From contig NZ_BAAAWN010000001.1 in assembly GCF_039535095.1 (NCBI RefSeq), positions 4,030,001 to 4,094,000 on the forward strand: a stretch of DNA of 64,000 nt. Direction: 5' to 3'. Below are positions 26,476-34,912 of the stretch, one piece after another. A program made the translations under genes and the position numbers. The DNA is from Arthrobacter ramosus. Lineage in GTDB: Bacteria > Actinomycetota > Actinomycetes > Actinomycetales > Micrococcaceae. The notes beneath the pieces were generated by a model. It was not told the DNA's origin. It did no database searches and saw nothing but the letters and a program-made list of their open reading frames with translations. The number at the start of each line of letters is the position of its first letter. Positions within the stretch are counted from its first letter, which is position 1.

Positions 26476-27086
26476 GCGTCGTTCCCCAGCAGGGCTGCCT
26501 TGGCCCTGTCCACAGCGGTGCTGAGCCGGGCGTCGAGCCAACCCTGCGGATATTCCGCGATCGCATCGCCGGGGTTCAGTGCGGCATCGGCCTTGAGTTC
26601 AACGCCGGCCACGCTCCCGACGTCGACGGCGTCCAGCGCGGCAAGGTCCGCCGGGTGGAGGCGGACAGTGGTTACCGTTTGCACGTCGGAGACCGTTGCC
26701 AGGGCTCGGGCCAACGCGGCGCGGGCGGTGTTCCCGCCGTCGTTGAGTTCGTAGCCCAGGAGGGCTTCGGCAAGCTCCATCGCGCTGGCTGCCAAGACGT
26801 CCTGCGCTTCCTCCAACACAGCGCCGCGGCGCTGCTGGGACGCGGCGGCGGCAGCTTCGAGCACGCGGACGGCTTGCGCCACAGCCAGGCGTCCGGCGTC
26901 GAGCATTGCGCGGTGTTCGGCGTGAAACTGTTCGCGCAGACGGCGCTGTTCCGCAGCTGCAGCCTGGATCCCGGCTGCGTAACCTGACGCGTGTCCTTGG
27001 GTGTAGCCCCGGTCCTCCTTGCGCGATCGCGCGGCCGGCTGGATGTCCGGAAAGACCACCCGCTGGAGTTCAGCCTCAGTAGACAT
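26472..27086 (-). CDS. fliH: Flagellar export regulator FliH
   Basis: 204 residues. N-terminal VVFPDIQP element, a helix with GYTQGHASGYAAGIQA, and a C-terminal FliH/V-ATPase-E-like domain (VRLHPADLAALDAV, ADAALNPGDAIAEYPQG with a final LDARLSTAVDRAKAAL helix). It tethers and restrains the FliI ATPase. Chosen ATG 27086 overlaps the end of fliG by 11 bp; the longer frame runs inside fliG. Confidence 0.9.
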   Translation of the reverse strand: MSTEAELQRVVFPDIQPAARSRKEDRGYTQGHASGYAAGIQAAAAEQRRLREQFHAEHRAMLDAGRLAVAQAVRVLEAAAAASQQRRGAVLEEAQDVLAASAMELAEALLGYELNDGGNTARAALARALATVSDVQTVTTVRLHPADLAALDAVDVGSVAGVELKADAALNPGDAIAEYPQGWLDARLSTAVDRAKAALLGNDA

Positions 27087-28104
27087 AGTCGTCTTCTTCG
27101 CCGCGCCGGACGACGATGGCGCCTTCGGCTTCCAGCTCACGGATGGAACGGACAATTTCTGCCCGGGCCTCTTCAACCTGGGAGGCGCGCACCGGCCCGG
27201 CGGAAGCCATCTCGGCTTCCAGGATTTCGAGGTTGCGGCCGGAGACGTTGGTGCGTACGGCCTCGAGCACCACTGCTGGGGCACCCTTCATGGCGACAGC
27301 GAGCACTTCGGCATTGACGCCACGCAGGATCTGCTGGATGTCGCGGCGTTCCAATTTCACGATGTCCACGAAGGTCAGCATCCGGGCGCGCACTTCCGTG
27401 GCCAGCTCAGGGTCGAGCGTTTCCAAGCCTTCCAGCACGGAGCGTTCGGTGTTGATGTCGGAGCGGTTGATGATGTCAACGAGGGGCTGGATGCCCCCGA
27501 CAATTTCGCTCGACTTCCTTTGCGACATGACGGCCCCGGCGCGAACCTTGAGGGTCTCGGCCACGATGCCCACGGCCTCCGGCGAAGCCATTCCCATCGT
27601 GGCGATGCAACGGGCCACCTCGCTCCGCTGCACGTCGCCCAGGCCGGCCATGACAGCGGAAGCCTTGCCCGGCCGCAAATGAGCCAGGATCAAGGCAATG
27701 GTCTGCGGCATCTCGCCGTCGATGAGGGCCAGGAGCTGGCCGGAATCCATCATTTCCAGGAATTCGAAGGACTTCCCGGCCATGGTGGACGCGAGACGGT
27801 CCATGAAACCGGCCGCTTTGTCCGCGCCGAAGGACGCTTCCAGGAGGCCGACGGCGAATTCCTGGCCGCCGCGGGCCGTGCGGCGTCCGCTAACGGCAAG
27901 GTCGTGGAACTCGGTCATGACGCGGTCCGCCACGGATGAGGAGACGCGGCGCAAGCGCACGATCTCGGCGGCGATGTCCTCGGCCTCGGACTCGGAGAAC
28001 TGGGTCATGACGGAAGCTGCGCTGCCAGGGCTCATCTGCATCAGAACCACGGCCACCTTCTGGGCACCGGTCAAGCCGCTTACGTCCAACTCCCCGGCCC
28101 TCAT
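27076..28104 (-). CDS. fliG: Flagellar motor switch protein FliG
   Basis: 342 residues with the three FliG domains. The N-terminal part (GAQKVAVVLMQMSPGSAASV) packs against FliF. The middle carries the EIVGGIQPLVDIINRSD armadillo-like helices. The C-terminal domain (DIQQILRGVNAEVLAVAMKG, then IRELEAEGAIVV) contains the torque helix. Start overlaps the fliF stop by ATGA. FliG normally pairs with FliM/FliN, which are not in this window. Confidence 0.96.
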   Translation of the reverse strand: MRAGELDVSGLTGAQKVAVVLMQMSPGSAASVMTQFSESEAEDIAAEIVRLRRVSSSVADRVMTEFHDLAVSGRRTARGGQEFAVGLLEASFGADKAAGFMDRLASTMAGKSFEFLEMMDSGQLLALIDGEMPQTIALILAHLRPGKASAVMAGLGDVQRSEVARCIATMGMASPEAVGIVAETLKVRAGAVMSQRKSSEIVGGIQPLVDIINRSDINTERSVLEGLETLDPELATEVRARMLTFVDIVKLERRDIQQILRGVNAEVLAVAMKGAPAVVLEAVRTNVSGRNLEILEAEMASAGPVRASQVEEARAEIVRSIRELEAEGAIVVRRGEEDDYVY

Positions 28105-29735
28105 ACCGACTGCCTTTCATCCATGAGCCCACGCAGGTAATCGGCGGTCCGGGCCGGGTTCTCGGCAACCATGGCCTCAATCTGGGCCCGCCGCCGCTCA
28201 CCGTCGAGAGCCTCGGCGCCTGGTATCGGCAACGCATGCATCGGCAACGCCGGAACGGGATGCGCAGGCGGCAGTTCGATCGCCGTCGTGGCGGGCGGTC
28301 CTTCGAGCGCCGGTGTGGAGACGGCTTGGGGCAGCATTTCGTAGTCAAGCCGTTCGCCAAGGTCAACCGGTTCGCGGCGCTGCCGGCGCCGCAGGAGGAT
28401 CAGCACAAGCACAATCAGCGCTACCACTGCCAGGAGGATGCTGCCGGCCAGGATGAGCGTGTTCATCAAATCCGACTGCTGCTTGGCGTCGGCTTGCGCT
28501 TTGGCCGCGCCCAGTGCTTGAGCCGCCGCGTCTGCAGCCGATGTACTGAAGGGCAGCACTTCAACCGTCACTACGTCGCCGCGGGTGGGGTCGACGCCGG
28601 CCGCGGAAGTGACGAGTGCCTTGACAGAGTTGACGTTGAGTCCCGCCGCCGCCGACTGGTTGATGGCGACTGAGATGGTCTGGCGTTTCACGGCGCCTTG
28701 CGGAATAGTGCGGTCTTCCGTGACCTTGTTGACGGCGTTGTTCTTGGTGGTGTCGCTGGAGTCGAAGGTTCCATTGCCGTTGGTTCCGCCCGGCACGGCA
28801 ATGTTGTCCGGACCAAGGACACCGGAGGCGCCGCCGCCGGTTCCCGTGTACTTCTCGGTCTTGGTGGTCTCGCTCAGCGGAGAGGCATCCTTGGCTGTGG
28901 AGAACGTCTCGCTGCGCTGCTGCGCGGACTCGGCGGTCACGTCGGCGGCGACGGCGACGGTGGCGTTGCCCGGTCCCACTACCCTGTCCAGCACGGCCTT
29001 CACCGAGTCGGACGTGCGCTGTTGGTAGTCGGCGGCTTGCTTGGACGCGGAACCAGTGGCTCCCCCTCCCACAGTGGAGAGGACGTTGCCTTGGGAATCC
29101 ACCACGGTCACGTTGGTCGGCTTCAGGTTTTCGATCGCGGCGGACGTCAAGTGCACAACCGCCTGGACCTTATCGGCAGACAGGGTGACACCCGGCTGCG
29201 TTTCCACGAACACGGATGCCGTGGCGTCGGGAGCCTTGTCAACGAACACTGTTTTGGCCGGAATGGCCAACTGCACGGCCGCTGTCTTCACTCCGTCCAT
29301 GGCCTGGATGGTGGTGGCGAGTTCGCCCTCGAGCGCGCGCTTGTAGGTTACCGACTGCTGGAACTCGGACGAGGTCACGCCAAGCTTGTCGAGCAGTGAA
29401 TAGCCGGTGGCCGCGGCCGCCGGAAGGCCCGCGGCGGCTGCTTTCAGCCGTTCATCGTTGACCTTGTCATCGGGAACCAGGATGGTGGAACCGCCGTTGC
29501 TGAGCTCGTACGGGACATTGTCCTTGCGCAGCTGCTCCACGATCCCGTTGGCGTCCGTGTCCTTCAACCCGGAGAACAAAGGCGAGTAGGACGGCTTGCC
29601 CAACCACGCTGACAGGGCTACTCCGCCGAGCACCAGAACGGCGATGCCGATGATGGCGATGGTGCGCTGCCCGGCAGTGAACCCCTTGAATCCATCGCCC
29701 ATCTTGCGGAAGAAGGCGGCAATCTGTGGAGGCAT
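28101..29735 (-). CDS. fliF: Flagellar MS-ring protein FliF
   Basis: 544 residues. An N-terminal membrane helix (TIAIIGIAVLVLGGVALSAW) and a second one near 425-455 (LILAGSILLAVVALIVLVLI) bracket the YscJ/FliF domains (LFSGLKDTDANGIVEQLRK, AVQLAIPAKTVFV, TVVDSQGNVLS). The cytoplasmic tail ends in a FliG-binding segment (VAENPARTADYLRGLM). ATG overlaps the fliE stop by one base (TGATG). Confidence 0.96.
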   Translation of the reverse strand: MPPQIAAFFRKMGDGFKGFTAGQRTIAIIGIAVLVLGGVALSAWLGKPSYSPLFSGLKDTDANGIVEQLRKDNVPYELSNGGSTILVPDDKVNDERLKAAAAGLPAAAATGYSLLDKLGVTSSEFQQSVTYKRALEGELATTIQAMDGVKTAAVQLAIPAKTVFVDKAPDATASVFVETQPGVTLSADKVQAVVHLTSAAIENLKPTNVTVVDSQGNVLSTVGGGATGSASKQAADYQQRTSDSVKAVLDRVVGPGNATVAVAADVTAESAQQRSETFSTAKDASPLSETTKTEKYTGTGGGASGVLGPDNIAVPGGTNGNGTFDSSDTTKNNAVNKVTEDRTIPQGAVKRQTISVAINQSAAAGLNVNSVKALVTSAAGVDPTRGDVVTVEVLPFSTSAADAAAQALGAAKAQADAKQQSDLMNTLILAGSILLAVVALIVLVLILLRRRQRREPVDLGERLDYEMLPQAVSTPALEGPPATTAIELPPAHPVPALPMHALPIPGAEALDGERRRAQIEAMVAENPARTADYLRGLMDERQSV

Positions 29736-30076
29736 CAGGCCTGCATCCTCATGATCTCGTTGAACGCGTCAACGCCCTTGTTCCGTACCGTGGAGACAAG
29801 CTCCATGGTGATCTGGGCGCGGGTGGCAGCGATCGTCGCCTTGTGGATGTCGTCAAGGTTGCCCGTCACCGCTGATACTGCCAGCTGGTTCGACGTCGAT
29901 TGCAGGGACTGGAGGTTGTCCACGGCACCGGTCAGCGCCGTCGCAAAGCCGTTGCTTCCCGCCGCCCCGGCGGTTCCGCTGACGTTGCCGGTGCCGCCCA
30001 GGTACCCGGTGCCGGTGACGCCCTGCACGGAAAGCCCCCCGCCGCCTTGAATTGCGCCGATCGGGTCCAAAGCCAT
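29735..30076 (-). CDS. fliE: Flagellar rod/MS-ring adaptor FliE
   Basis: 113 residues. The FliE C-terminal helix pair is clear: DDIHKATIAATRAQITMEL and VRNKGVDAFNEIMRMQA. It joins the MS ring to the rod. A Gly-rich N-terminus (IQGGGGLSVQGVTGTG) is less conserved. TGATG overlap with flgC. Confidence 0.94.
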   Translation of the reverse strand: MALDPIGAIQGGGGLSVQGVTGTGYLGGTGNVSGTAGAAGSNGFATALTGAVDNLQSLQSTSNQLAVSAVTGNLDDIHKATIAATRAQITMELVSTVRNKGVDAFNEIMRMQA

Positions 30077-30468
30077 CAGGATTTTCCTATCTCAAGCGCT
30101 GCCTGGTAAGTCTCACGGGCGCGGTCCACCACTTGGGCGTTGGCCTGGTAGCCGCGTTGCGCCACAATCAGGGCACCCATCTGTTCGGCGAGGTCGATGT
30201 CCGGGTAACGGACATAGCCCTGGGCATCGGCAAGCGGATGGTCAGGCTGGTACACGAGCCTGCCGGTTGCGCTGCCTTGGGGGGTGCTCTTGACGTACAC
30301 GCCGTTTCCGTCGCTGCCCTCGGCGGCTTCGACGTAGCGGGCTTGGAACGCCTTGCCGCTGGTGCGCGTGACGGTATTCATGTTGGCCAGGTTGTCGGAA
30401 ACGGCGTCGAGCCATTTGCGGTGGACAGTCAGCGCGGAGCCGGCAATCCCGATCGCGTCGAAAGTCAT
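30076..30468 (-). CDS. flgC: Flagellar proximal rod protein FlgC
   Basis: 130 residues. N-terminal SALTVHRKWLDAVSDNLANM (rod signature) and C-terminal YPDIDLAEQMGALIVAQRGY with QANAQVVDRARE are diagnostic. It forms the proximal rod with FlgB. Stop overlaps the fliE start by one base. Confidence 0.95.
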   Translation of the reverse strand: MTFDAIGIAGSALTVHRKWLDAVSDNLANMNTVTRTSGKAFQARYVEAAEGSDGNGVYVKSTPQGSATGRLVYQPDHPLADAQGYVRYPDIDLAEQMGALIVAQRGYQANAQVVDRARETYQAALEIGKS

Positions 30469-30809
30469 CAGCTGGTCCTCATGGCTGTGCGGAGTGCGGT
30501 GAATTGCTCGCCGATGGCCCGGGAGGCGAACTGGTAGCGCAAGACGGTGTCCACATTCGAGAGGGTTTCGGTGTCCAGGTTCACGTTGTTGCCGTTGAGC
30601 TGGGTGGGTTCCTGGGAGGTAGTGACTGTGGGCGCGGCCTGCCCGTCTCCGGCGCTCACCGAGGCCGCAAGTGCGTCCTCGAACTGGACCCTTTTGGCGT
30701 GGTAGTTCGGCGTGTTGATGTTGGCGATGTTGTTGGCAATGGTGCGCTGGCGCAATGAGAGCCCGTCCAGGGCGCTACCAAGGGCAACAGAAGTCACTGA
30801 CTCGAACAC
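30468..30809 (-). CDS. flgB: Flagellar proximal rod protein FlgB
   Basis: 113 residues starting at the GTG 30809 (V/M-FESVTSVALGSAL). Carries the rod motif LRQRTIANNIANINTPNYHA and the C-terminal TVLRYQFASRAIGEQFTALR. A much longer frame runs upstream, but it overlaps the fliT-like and fliS genes and lacks flagellar motifs. A sigma-28-like promoter at 30884-30910 lies 75 bp upstream, so flgB is probably the first gene of the basal-body operon. Confidence 0.93.
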   Translation of the reverse strand: MFESVTSVALGSALDGLSLRQRTIANNIANINTPNYHAKRVQFEDALAASVSAGDGQAAPTVTTSQEPTQLNGNNVNLDTETLSNVDTVLRYQFASRAIGEQFTALRTAMRTS

Positions 30810-30883
30810 GACGGCCTGCCTTCGCGAATAGTATGAAGAGGCCGATCCGTGGCCGTGCATCGAGCATCCCTGCTCAACTTCCA

Positions 30884-30910
30884 CCATCGGCAAGCACGGG
30901 GCATCCGTTA
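30884..30910 (-). promoter_or_regulatory. Sigma-28-like promoter for the flgB operon
   Basis: Read on the minus strand: TAAC, 15 bases, then GCCGATGG. This matches the flagellar sigma consensus TAAA-N15-GCCGATAA in 9 of 12 fixed positions, and 11 of 12 positions of the motif in front of the flgN-like gene. It points towards flgB, 75 bp upstream of its GTG. Confidence 0.65.
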
Positions 30911-30942
30911 GCCGATTAGGGGATTGTTTTCGATACTTCTCT

Positions 30943-31239
30943 TCAGCCCTGCACGTCGAGGAACAGCGGGCGGGCTGAACTTTGGCTGTCCGGGACGGCG
31001 TTGAGGGCGTCCAAGTGGGCGAGCGCGTCGTTGCGGACCTTGCCGAGCATGGCCATGGACTCCAGCTGCGCGTCCAGGATCCGGCGCGCCCGGTCCGCCA
31101 GCTCTTCAGGAAGTGGTCCGGTCTCGGCCTCGGCGGGCGGATTCCATGGCTCGGGCTCGCCGCCGGAGACGGCCAAGGCGATGTTTGCTTCAAGCCGGTC
31201 CAGGATTCCGGACCATTCCTGAACCGGATCAGCCCACAC
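30943..31239 (-). CDS. Small FliT-like protein behind fliS
   Basis: 98 residues from the GTG at 31239, overlapping the fliS stop by 11 bp. Acidic and helical: PVQEWSGILDRLEANIALAV, a Pro/Glu linker, then LADRARRILDAQLESMAMLG and KVRNDALAHLDALNAV. No firm family match by eye. The position straight after fliS is where fliT or a similar export chaperone sits in Gram-positive flagellar operons, so a chaperone role is the best guess. Confidence 0.65.
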   Translation of the reverse strand: MWADPVQEWSGILDRLEANIALAVSGGEPEPWNPPAEAETGPLPEELADRARRILDAQLESMAMLGKVRNDALAHLDALNAVPDSQSSARPLFLDVQG

Positions 31240-31669
31240 CGAGCGTGCCGTTCGTCCTTGCCGTGCCGGATACCGTGGCCTGGACAGGCAGCTGCGACGC
31301 GGCGTCGTGCCAGCCTTGCCGGAGCGGTTCCAAGAGCACAATGCATTCCTTGGTCCGGTTGACGTCACGGTAGATGTTTGCGCCGATCATGGCTTCCATC
31401 GCGTACTGGTAGATGCTCAGCAGCCCGGATGCCCCATCCCAAACATCGGTCTTCAGGGTGGAGGACAGCTCGGTGACGATCGACTGGGCATGCAGCAGGT
31501 TTTCGCTTGCGACACCCCAGTTGGCATTCTCCTGGGCGAACTGGGCGCGGTTCAGGTCCAGGAGCAGCCGGTCATAAAGCATCGTGAGGAGCCTGGCCGG
31601 CGGGGCCGAGAGGACGGCGTCGTCGTTGTACCGGGAAAGCTGGCTGGCGCGGAGGGCTGTGGAGGTCAT
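31229..31669 (-). CDS. fliS: Flagellin chaperone FliS
   Basis: 146 residues. Typical FliS entry: LRASQLSRYNDDAVLSAPPA then LLTMLYDRLLLDLNRAQFA, and LLSIYQYAMEAMIGANIYRD in the C-terminal helices. It binds flagellin in the cytoplasm before export. Twelve bp downstream of fliD. A short Ala/Thr-rich tail (VSGTARTNGTLGVG) extends beyond the normal fold. Confidence 0.95.
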   Translation of the reverse strand: MTSTALRASQLSRYNDDAVLSAPPARLLTMLYDRLLLDLNRAQFAQENANWGVASENLLHAQSIVTELSSTLKTDVWDGASGLLSIYQYAMEAMIGANIYRDVNRTKECIVLLEPLRQGWHDAASQLPVQATVSGTARTNGTLGVG

Positions 31670-31681
31670 GCTTTACGCTCC

Positions 31682-33061
31682 TTACTTCGTTGAGCTCGAA
31701 AGGCCGGCAATCTGGCCTGTGAGCCATGATTGCTGGGCGTTGAGTTGGCCAAGGGCGACTTCCATGGCGTTGTACGTGGTTTGCAGGGTCTGCCGCCTGG
31801 TGGCCAGGCGCTGGTCCCAGTCCGAAATCTGGCTGCCCAGGTCAGCCACTTCGGATTGTTGCCCCTTGATCAGGGCGGTTACCGAGCCGGTGAACGGATC
31901 GGTAGCGCTGGTGGCAGCGTCGGACACCCGGGACGCAATGGTCTGGAGCGCTGCCTGCGTCCCCGCCGGATCCGAAGCCAAGGACGATTGGAGCTTGGCC
32001 GCGTCAAAGGTGAAGTTTCCATCCCTCGTGACATTGATTCCGTATTCGGAGGGAGACTTCCCGTTCACGGGCATCGACATGGCTGAGAAGACTTGGTCGT
32101 TGACCGAGCGGACACCGCTGTTGCCGCTGAAGATCCCGCCGCTGGCCGCTGAGGCGCCATTAGCGTCGGTCGTCTGGGTCACCGCGCTGTAGATGGACAC
32201 GAAGCCGAGGACGTCATTGACCGCGTTCACCAAGTCCCCTGCCTTTTTGGTGATCCCTGCGGAGTCGCTCGCAATGTTCACGGTCACCGGTGCTGCGGTG
32301 ACGGCGGAGGCCGTCACTGACACGCCGGGAAGCAAGTCGGTGAAGGTGTTGGTTCCGGACGCGATTGTCTGTGCCGCCGGAGTGCCTGCGTACAGGGTTG
32401 CTTTGGCATCCTGGGCGGCCTTGACGACGGCGGCGGAAGGGTCCGCCATCAGGTCGGTCGCGGTGCCCGCGCTCACCTGCGCTGCCGTGCCCTGGTAGAC
32501 GCTGAAGGCTCCAGCCGCGCCTGAGGTGGTTGCGGTCAGTTGAAGGCGGTAGGCTCCGTTGCCTGCCGGGACCTTCACGGCACGAGCCGGGCCGGACGCG
32601 GCGTTGATTGCCGTTACGACGTCGTCAAGAGAGGTGGATGCGGGCGTGAGCTCGGTCTGTTTTCCCGTGGAGTCGACGAGCGTCAGCGGCGCGGGGGCAC
32701 CCGAGCCGTCCGTGGGCCAGCTGCTCATGGCTGCGGTGACGTCCACTTGGCTCTGGGCCAGCTGGGTGACTGTGACGTCGATGGAGCCTGCGGTCGCGGA
32801 GGTGGTCGCCGTCGCGCTGAGCGACGGCGAACTCGTGGTGGCGCTAAACAAGTTCAAGGCGTTCACGGCCGAGTCGCCGCTCGCGAGATCCTTCAGTGAT
32901 GACAACTTCGAGTTGAGCGACTGAAGGGTCGAAATCATCGTCTGGTCTGACGCTAGCTTCGTCTTCAGTTGTGTCTGCGGTTGTGCCTCCACCGCCATGA
33001 GCGAATTAATGATGGAGGTGGTGTTCAAGCCGCTGGCGAGGCCGTCGATCGAGCTTGCCAC
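31682..33061 (-). CDS. fliD: Flagellar filament cap protein FliD
   Basis: 459 residues from a GTG start preceded by AAGGA at 7 bases. N-terminal SSIDGLASGLNTTSIINSLM and VEAQPQTQLKTKLASDQTMI are the FliD_N motif; the C-terminal part (KAGDLVNAVNDVLGFV, RVSDAATSATDPFTG, EVADLGSQISDWDQRLATRR) is FliD_C. Forms the cap that folds flagellin at the filament tip. Confidence 0.95.
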   Translation of the reverse strand: MASSIDGLASGLNTTSIINSLMAVEAQPQTQLKTKLASDQTMISTLQSLNSKLSSLKDLASGDSAVNALNLFSATTSSPSLSATATTSATAGSIDVTVTQLAQSQVDVTAAMSSWPTDGSGAPAPLTLVDSTGKQTELTPASTSLDDVVTAINAASGPARAVKVPAGNGAYRLQLTATTSGAAGAFSVYQGTAAQVSAGTATDLMADPSAAVVKAAQDAKATLYAGTPAAQTIASGTNTFTDLLPGVSVTASAVTAAPVTVNIASDSAGITKKAGDLVNAVNDVLGFVSIYSAVTQTTDANGASAASGGIFSGNSGVRSVNDQVFSAMSMPVNGKSPSEYGINVTRDGNFTFDAAKLQSSLASDPAGTQAALQTIASRVSDAATSATDPFTGSVTALIKGQQSEVADLGSQISDWDQRLATRRQTLQTTYNAMEVALGQLNAQQSWLTGQIAGLSSSTK

Positions 33062-33106
33062 GTTTGGTCCTTCCGGATGGGTTGGTTATGTGGGCGGGAT
33101 CCGGAC

Positions 33107-33151
33107 GCGAATGGCGGCCAAGGGGGTGTTCCCGCCCTGGCCGCCATTCGC
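33107..33151 (-). terminator. Hairpin downstream of flagellin gene
   Basis: Perfect 14-bp stem with arms at 33107-33120 and 33138-33151 and a further GGG/CCC pairing inside the loop. It lies between flagellin and fliD. No T-run follows, as is common in high-GC bacteria. It could lower expression of fliD relative to flagellin or protect the flagellin mRNA end. Confidence 0.7.
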
Positions 33152-33178
33152 TTATTACCGGTCTGCTACCGGAAGGTT

Positions 33179-34045
33179 TTAGCGCAAGAGCGAGAGAACG
33201 CCCTGGCCGGACTGGTTGGCCTGGGCCAGCATTGCGGTGCCGGCCTGGGACATGATGTTGGCCTTGGTGTACTTGACCATTTCCGAAGCCATGTCCGTGT
33301 CCGTGATGCGGGACTCGGCCGCCTGCAGGTTTTCACCGGAGACCTGGAGGGTCTTCGTGGCATGCTCCAAACGGTTCTGGGTTGCACCCAAGTCGGCGCG
33401 CTGAGCCGAAACTGCCGCGATGGCGGTGTCAACAGCAGCGATGGTGAGCTGGGCGTTGGCGCTCGTGTCCACCTTGAAGCCTGCAGCACCTGCGGCGCCG
33501 GAGAGGCCCGTAGCGCCGGTTCCGACGGCGGTTGCGACGTCACCGAGGTTCACGGCGATCTTGTCGTTGGCGCTACCGCCGGTGCCGACCTGGATGTTCA
33601 GGGCCGCGCCGCTGTTTCCAGCCGCACCCTTGAGCAGGTCGATGCCGTTGAACTGGGTGGACTGCGTGAGACGGTCCAGTTCCTTGCCGAGCGAGTCACC
33701 TTCACCCTTGATCGCTGAGCGGGATGCGGCGTTGTTGGTGTCGTTCGAGCCCTGGACAGCGAGGTCACGCATGCGCTGGAGGATCGAGTGGACTTCAGTC
33801 AGTGCACCTTCAGTGGTCTGGATGACCGAGATGCCGTCCTGGGCGTTACGGGCGGCGACTGCCGAGCCGCTGACCTGGGACTTGAGGCCTTCCGAAATTG
33901 CCAGGCCTGCTGCGTCGTCAGCTGCACGGTTGATGCGCAGGCCGCTGGAGAGCTTCTCCATCGACTTCGACACGTCGTTCTGCGTGCGGTTGAGGTTGCC
34001 GTAAGCGTTGTTCGCCATCAGGTTTGTGTTGATTGCCATGCCCAT
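33179..34045 (-). CDS. Flagellin
   Basis: 288 residues, a short flagellin with only the conserved D0/D1 ends. N-terminal MAINTNLMANNAYGNLNRTQ and SSGLRINRAADDAAGLAISE; C-terminal RADLGATQNRLEHATKTLQV and ANIMSQAGTAMLAQANQSGQ then VLSLLR. I chose the ATG at 34045 because GGAGG lies 9 bases upstream; an earlier ATG at 34060 lacks this. A sigma-28-like promoter at 34110-34137 faces it. The middle (about 160-210) is Gly/Ala-rich and holds the small variable part. Confidence 0.96.
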   Translation of the reverse strand: MGMAINTNLMANNAYGNLNRTQNDVSKSMEKLSSGLRINRAADDAAGLAISEGLKSQVSGSAVAARNAQDGISVIQTTEGALTEVHSILQRMRDLAVQGSNDTNNAASRSAIKGEGDSLGKELDRLTQSTQFNGIDLLKGAAGNSGAALNIQVGTGGSANDKIAVNLGDVATAVGTGATGLSGAAGAAGFKVDTSANAQLTIAAVDTAIAAVSAQRADLGATQNRLEHATKTLQVSGENLQAAESRITDTDMASEMVKYTKANIMSQAGTAMLAQANQSGQGVLSLLR

Positions 34046-34109
34046 GATGTATTCCTCCATGATTGGGTCTGCTGGTACTCCCAGGCCGTCCGTGGCCTGT
34101 CACTTCTGG

Positions 34110-34137
34110 TTATCGGAACAACGGTCGCCTTTGGTTA
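34110..34137 (-). promoter_or_regulatory. Sigma-28-like promoter for flagellin
   Basis: Minus strand: TAAC, 16 bases, TCCGATAA. The -10 part matches 7 of 8 bases of GCCGATAA. It lies 65 bp upstream of the flagellin ATG and is back to back with the plus-strand motif at 34231-34257. Confidence 0.65.
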
Positions 34138-34230
34138 GCAAAAAGCCGCAGGAAAATTTGCCGCGGGCCACAAGATCCACCGCGCGTCACTTGACTGGAC
34201 AAAGTGAATAAATCATGCATAAACAACGCC

Positions 34231-34257
34231 TAACGCATTGGCCGCGGCAGCCGATAG
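34231..34257 (+). promoter_or_regulatory. Sigma-28-like promoter for flgN-flgK-flgL-fliW
   Basis: TAAC, 15 bases, GCCGATAG on the plus strand, 10 of 12 fixed positions of the flagellar sigma consensus. It is 89 bp before the flgN-like ATG. The 300-bp gap between flagellin and the flgN-like gene holds this and the flagellin promoter and no gene. Confidence 0.7.
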
Positions 34258-34345
34258 TTGTTTTCAACGCGGCGAAGGCACAGGGGAAGTGCTTTCCCGC
34301 GGCAACGCACCCGAGAAACCAACCCGGAACTGGAGTTGACCCGAC

Positions 34346-34846
34346 ATGGCCATCCATGAACTGTCGGCCCTGCTGTGGCGAGAACGTGAGCTACTGGATC
34401 TGCTGACATTCAAGCTGGAGGAAGAGCAACTGCTCCTCACGGCGGGCAAATCCCGTTGGTTGCCGCATGGCACTCGGGAAGTGGAACAGGTCCTGGGACA
34501 CCTGTCCAAGGCCGGGCTTGCAAGGGCGGTGGAAGTGGCGGCGGTGGCAGAGCAATGGGGCTTGCCTGCCGAATCTTCACTGGGCGAGCTGGCCTCGTCC
34601 GCTCCGGAAGAAGCCTGGGCTGATGTCCTGTCCTCGCACCTGAACGCGATGCAGCAGCAGACCGCCACCATCAAGGAACTACGCGATTCAAACGAGCAGT
34701 TCCTTCGCGCTGCCGTCCGTTCCACCCAGGAAACCATGGCGGATCTGAAGCCGGCGGCCGGGACCTACGACTCCCACGGGCGGACCGGTTCCCAGGGCAG
34801 GACCGCGGACTCAACCCCGTCCCGCCTTTTCGACCAGCAATTCTGA
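34346..34846 (+). CDS. flgN: FlgN-like flagellar export chaperone
   Basis: 166 residues. Helical N-terminal half MAIHELSALLWRERELLDLL then FKLEEEQLLLTAGKSRWL fits the FlgN fold, which binds FlgK and FlgL before export; the C-terminal 35 residues are polar and probably unfolded. It directly precedes flgK and flgL, the clients of FlgN. Sequence identity in this family is low, so the call leans on context. Confidence 0.8.
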   Translation: MAIHELSALLWRERELLDLLTFKLEEEQLLLTAGKSRWLPHGTREVEQVLGHLSKAGLARAVEVAAVAEQWGLPAESSLGELASSAPEEAWADVLSSHLNAMQQQTATIKELRDSNEQFLRAAVRSTQETMADLKPAAGTYDSHGRTGSQGRTADSTPSRLFDQQF

Positions 34847-34912
34847 CCGGAACACGGCCGGACAACAAAAGGCCGGACCACCAAGGGCCCGGATCACCCA
34901 AAGGACAAAGCA

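Noticed and set aside
30468..31346. FlgB with a 180-residue N-terminal extension
   Set aside because: The extension reads through the fliT-like and fliS genes in another frame; the GTG at 30809 gives the normal FlgB length and a promoter stands just upstream.
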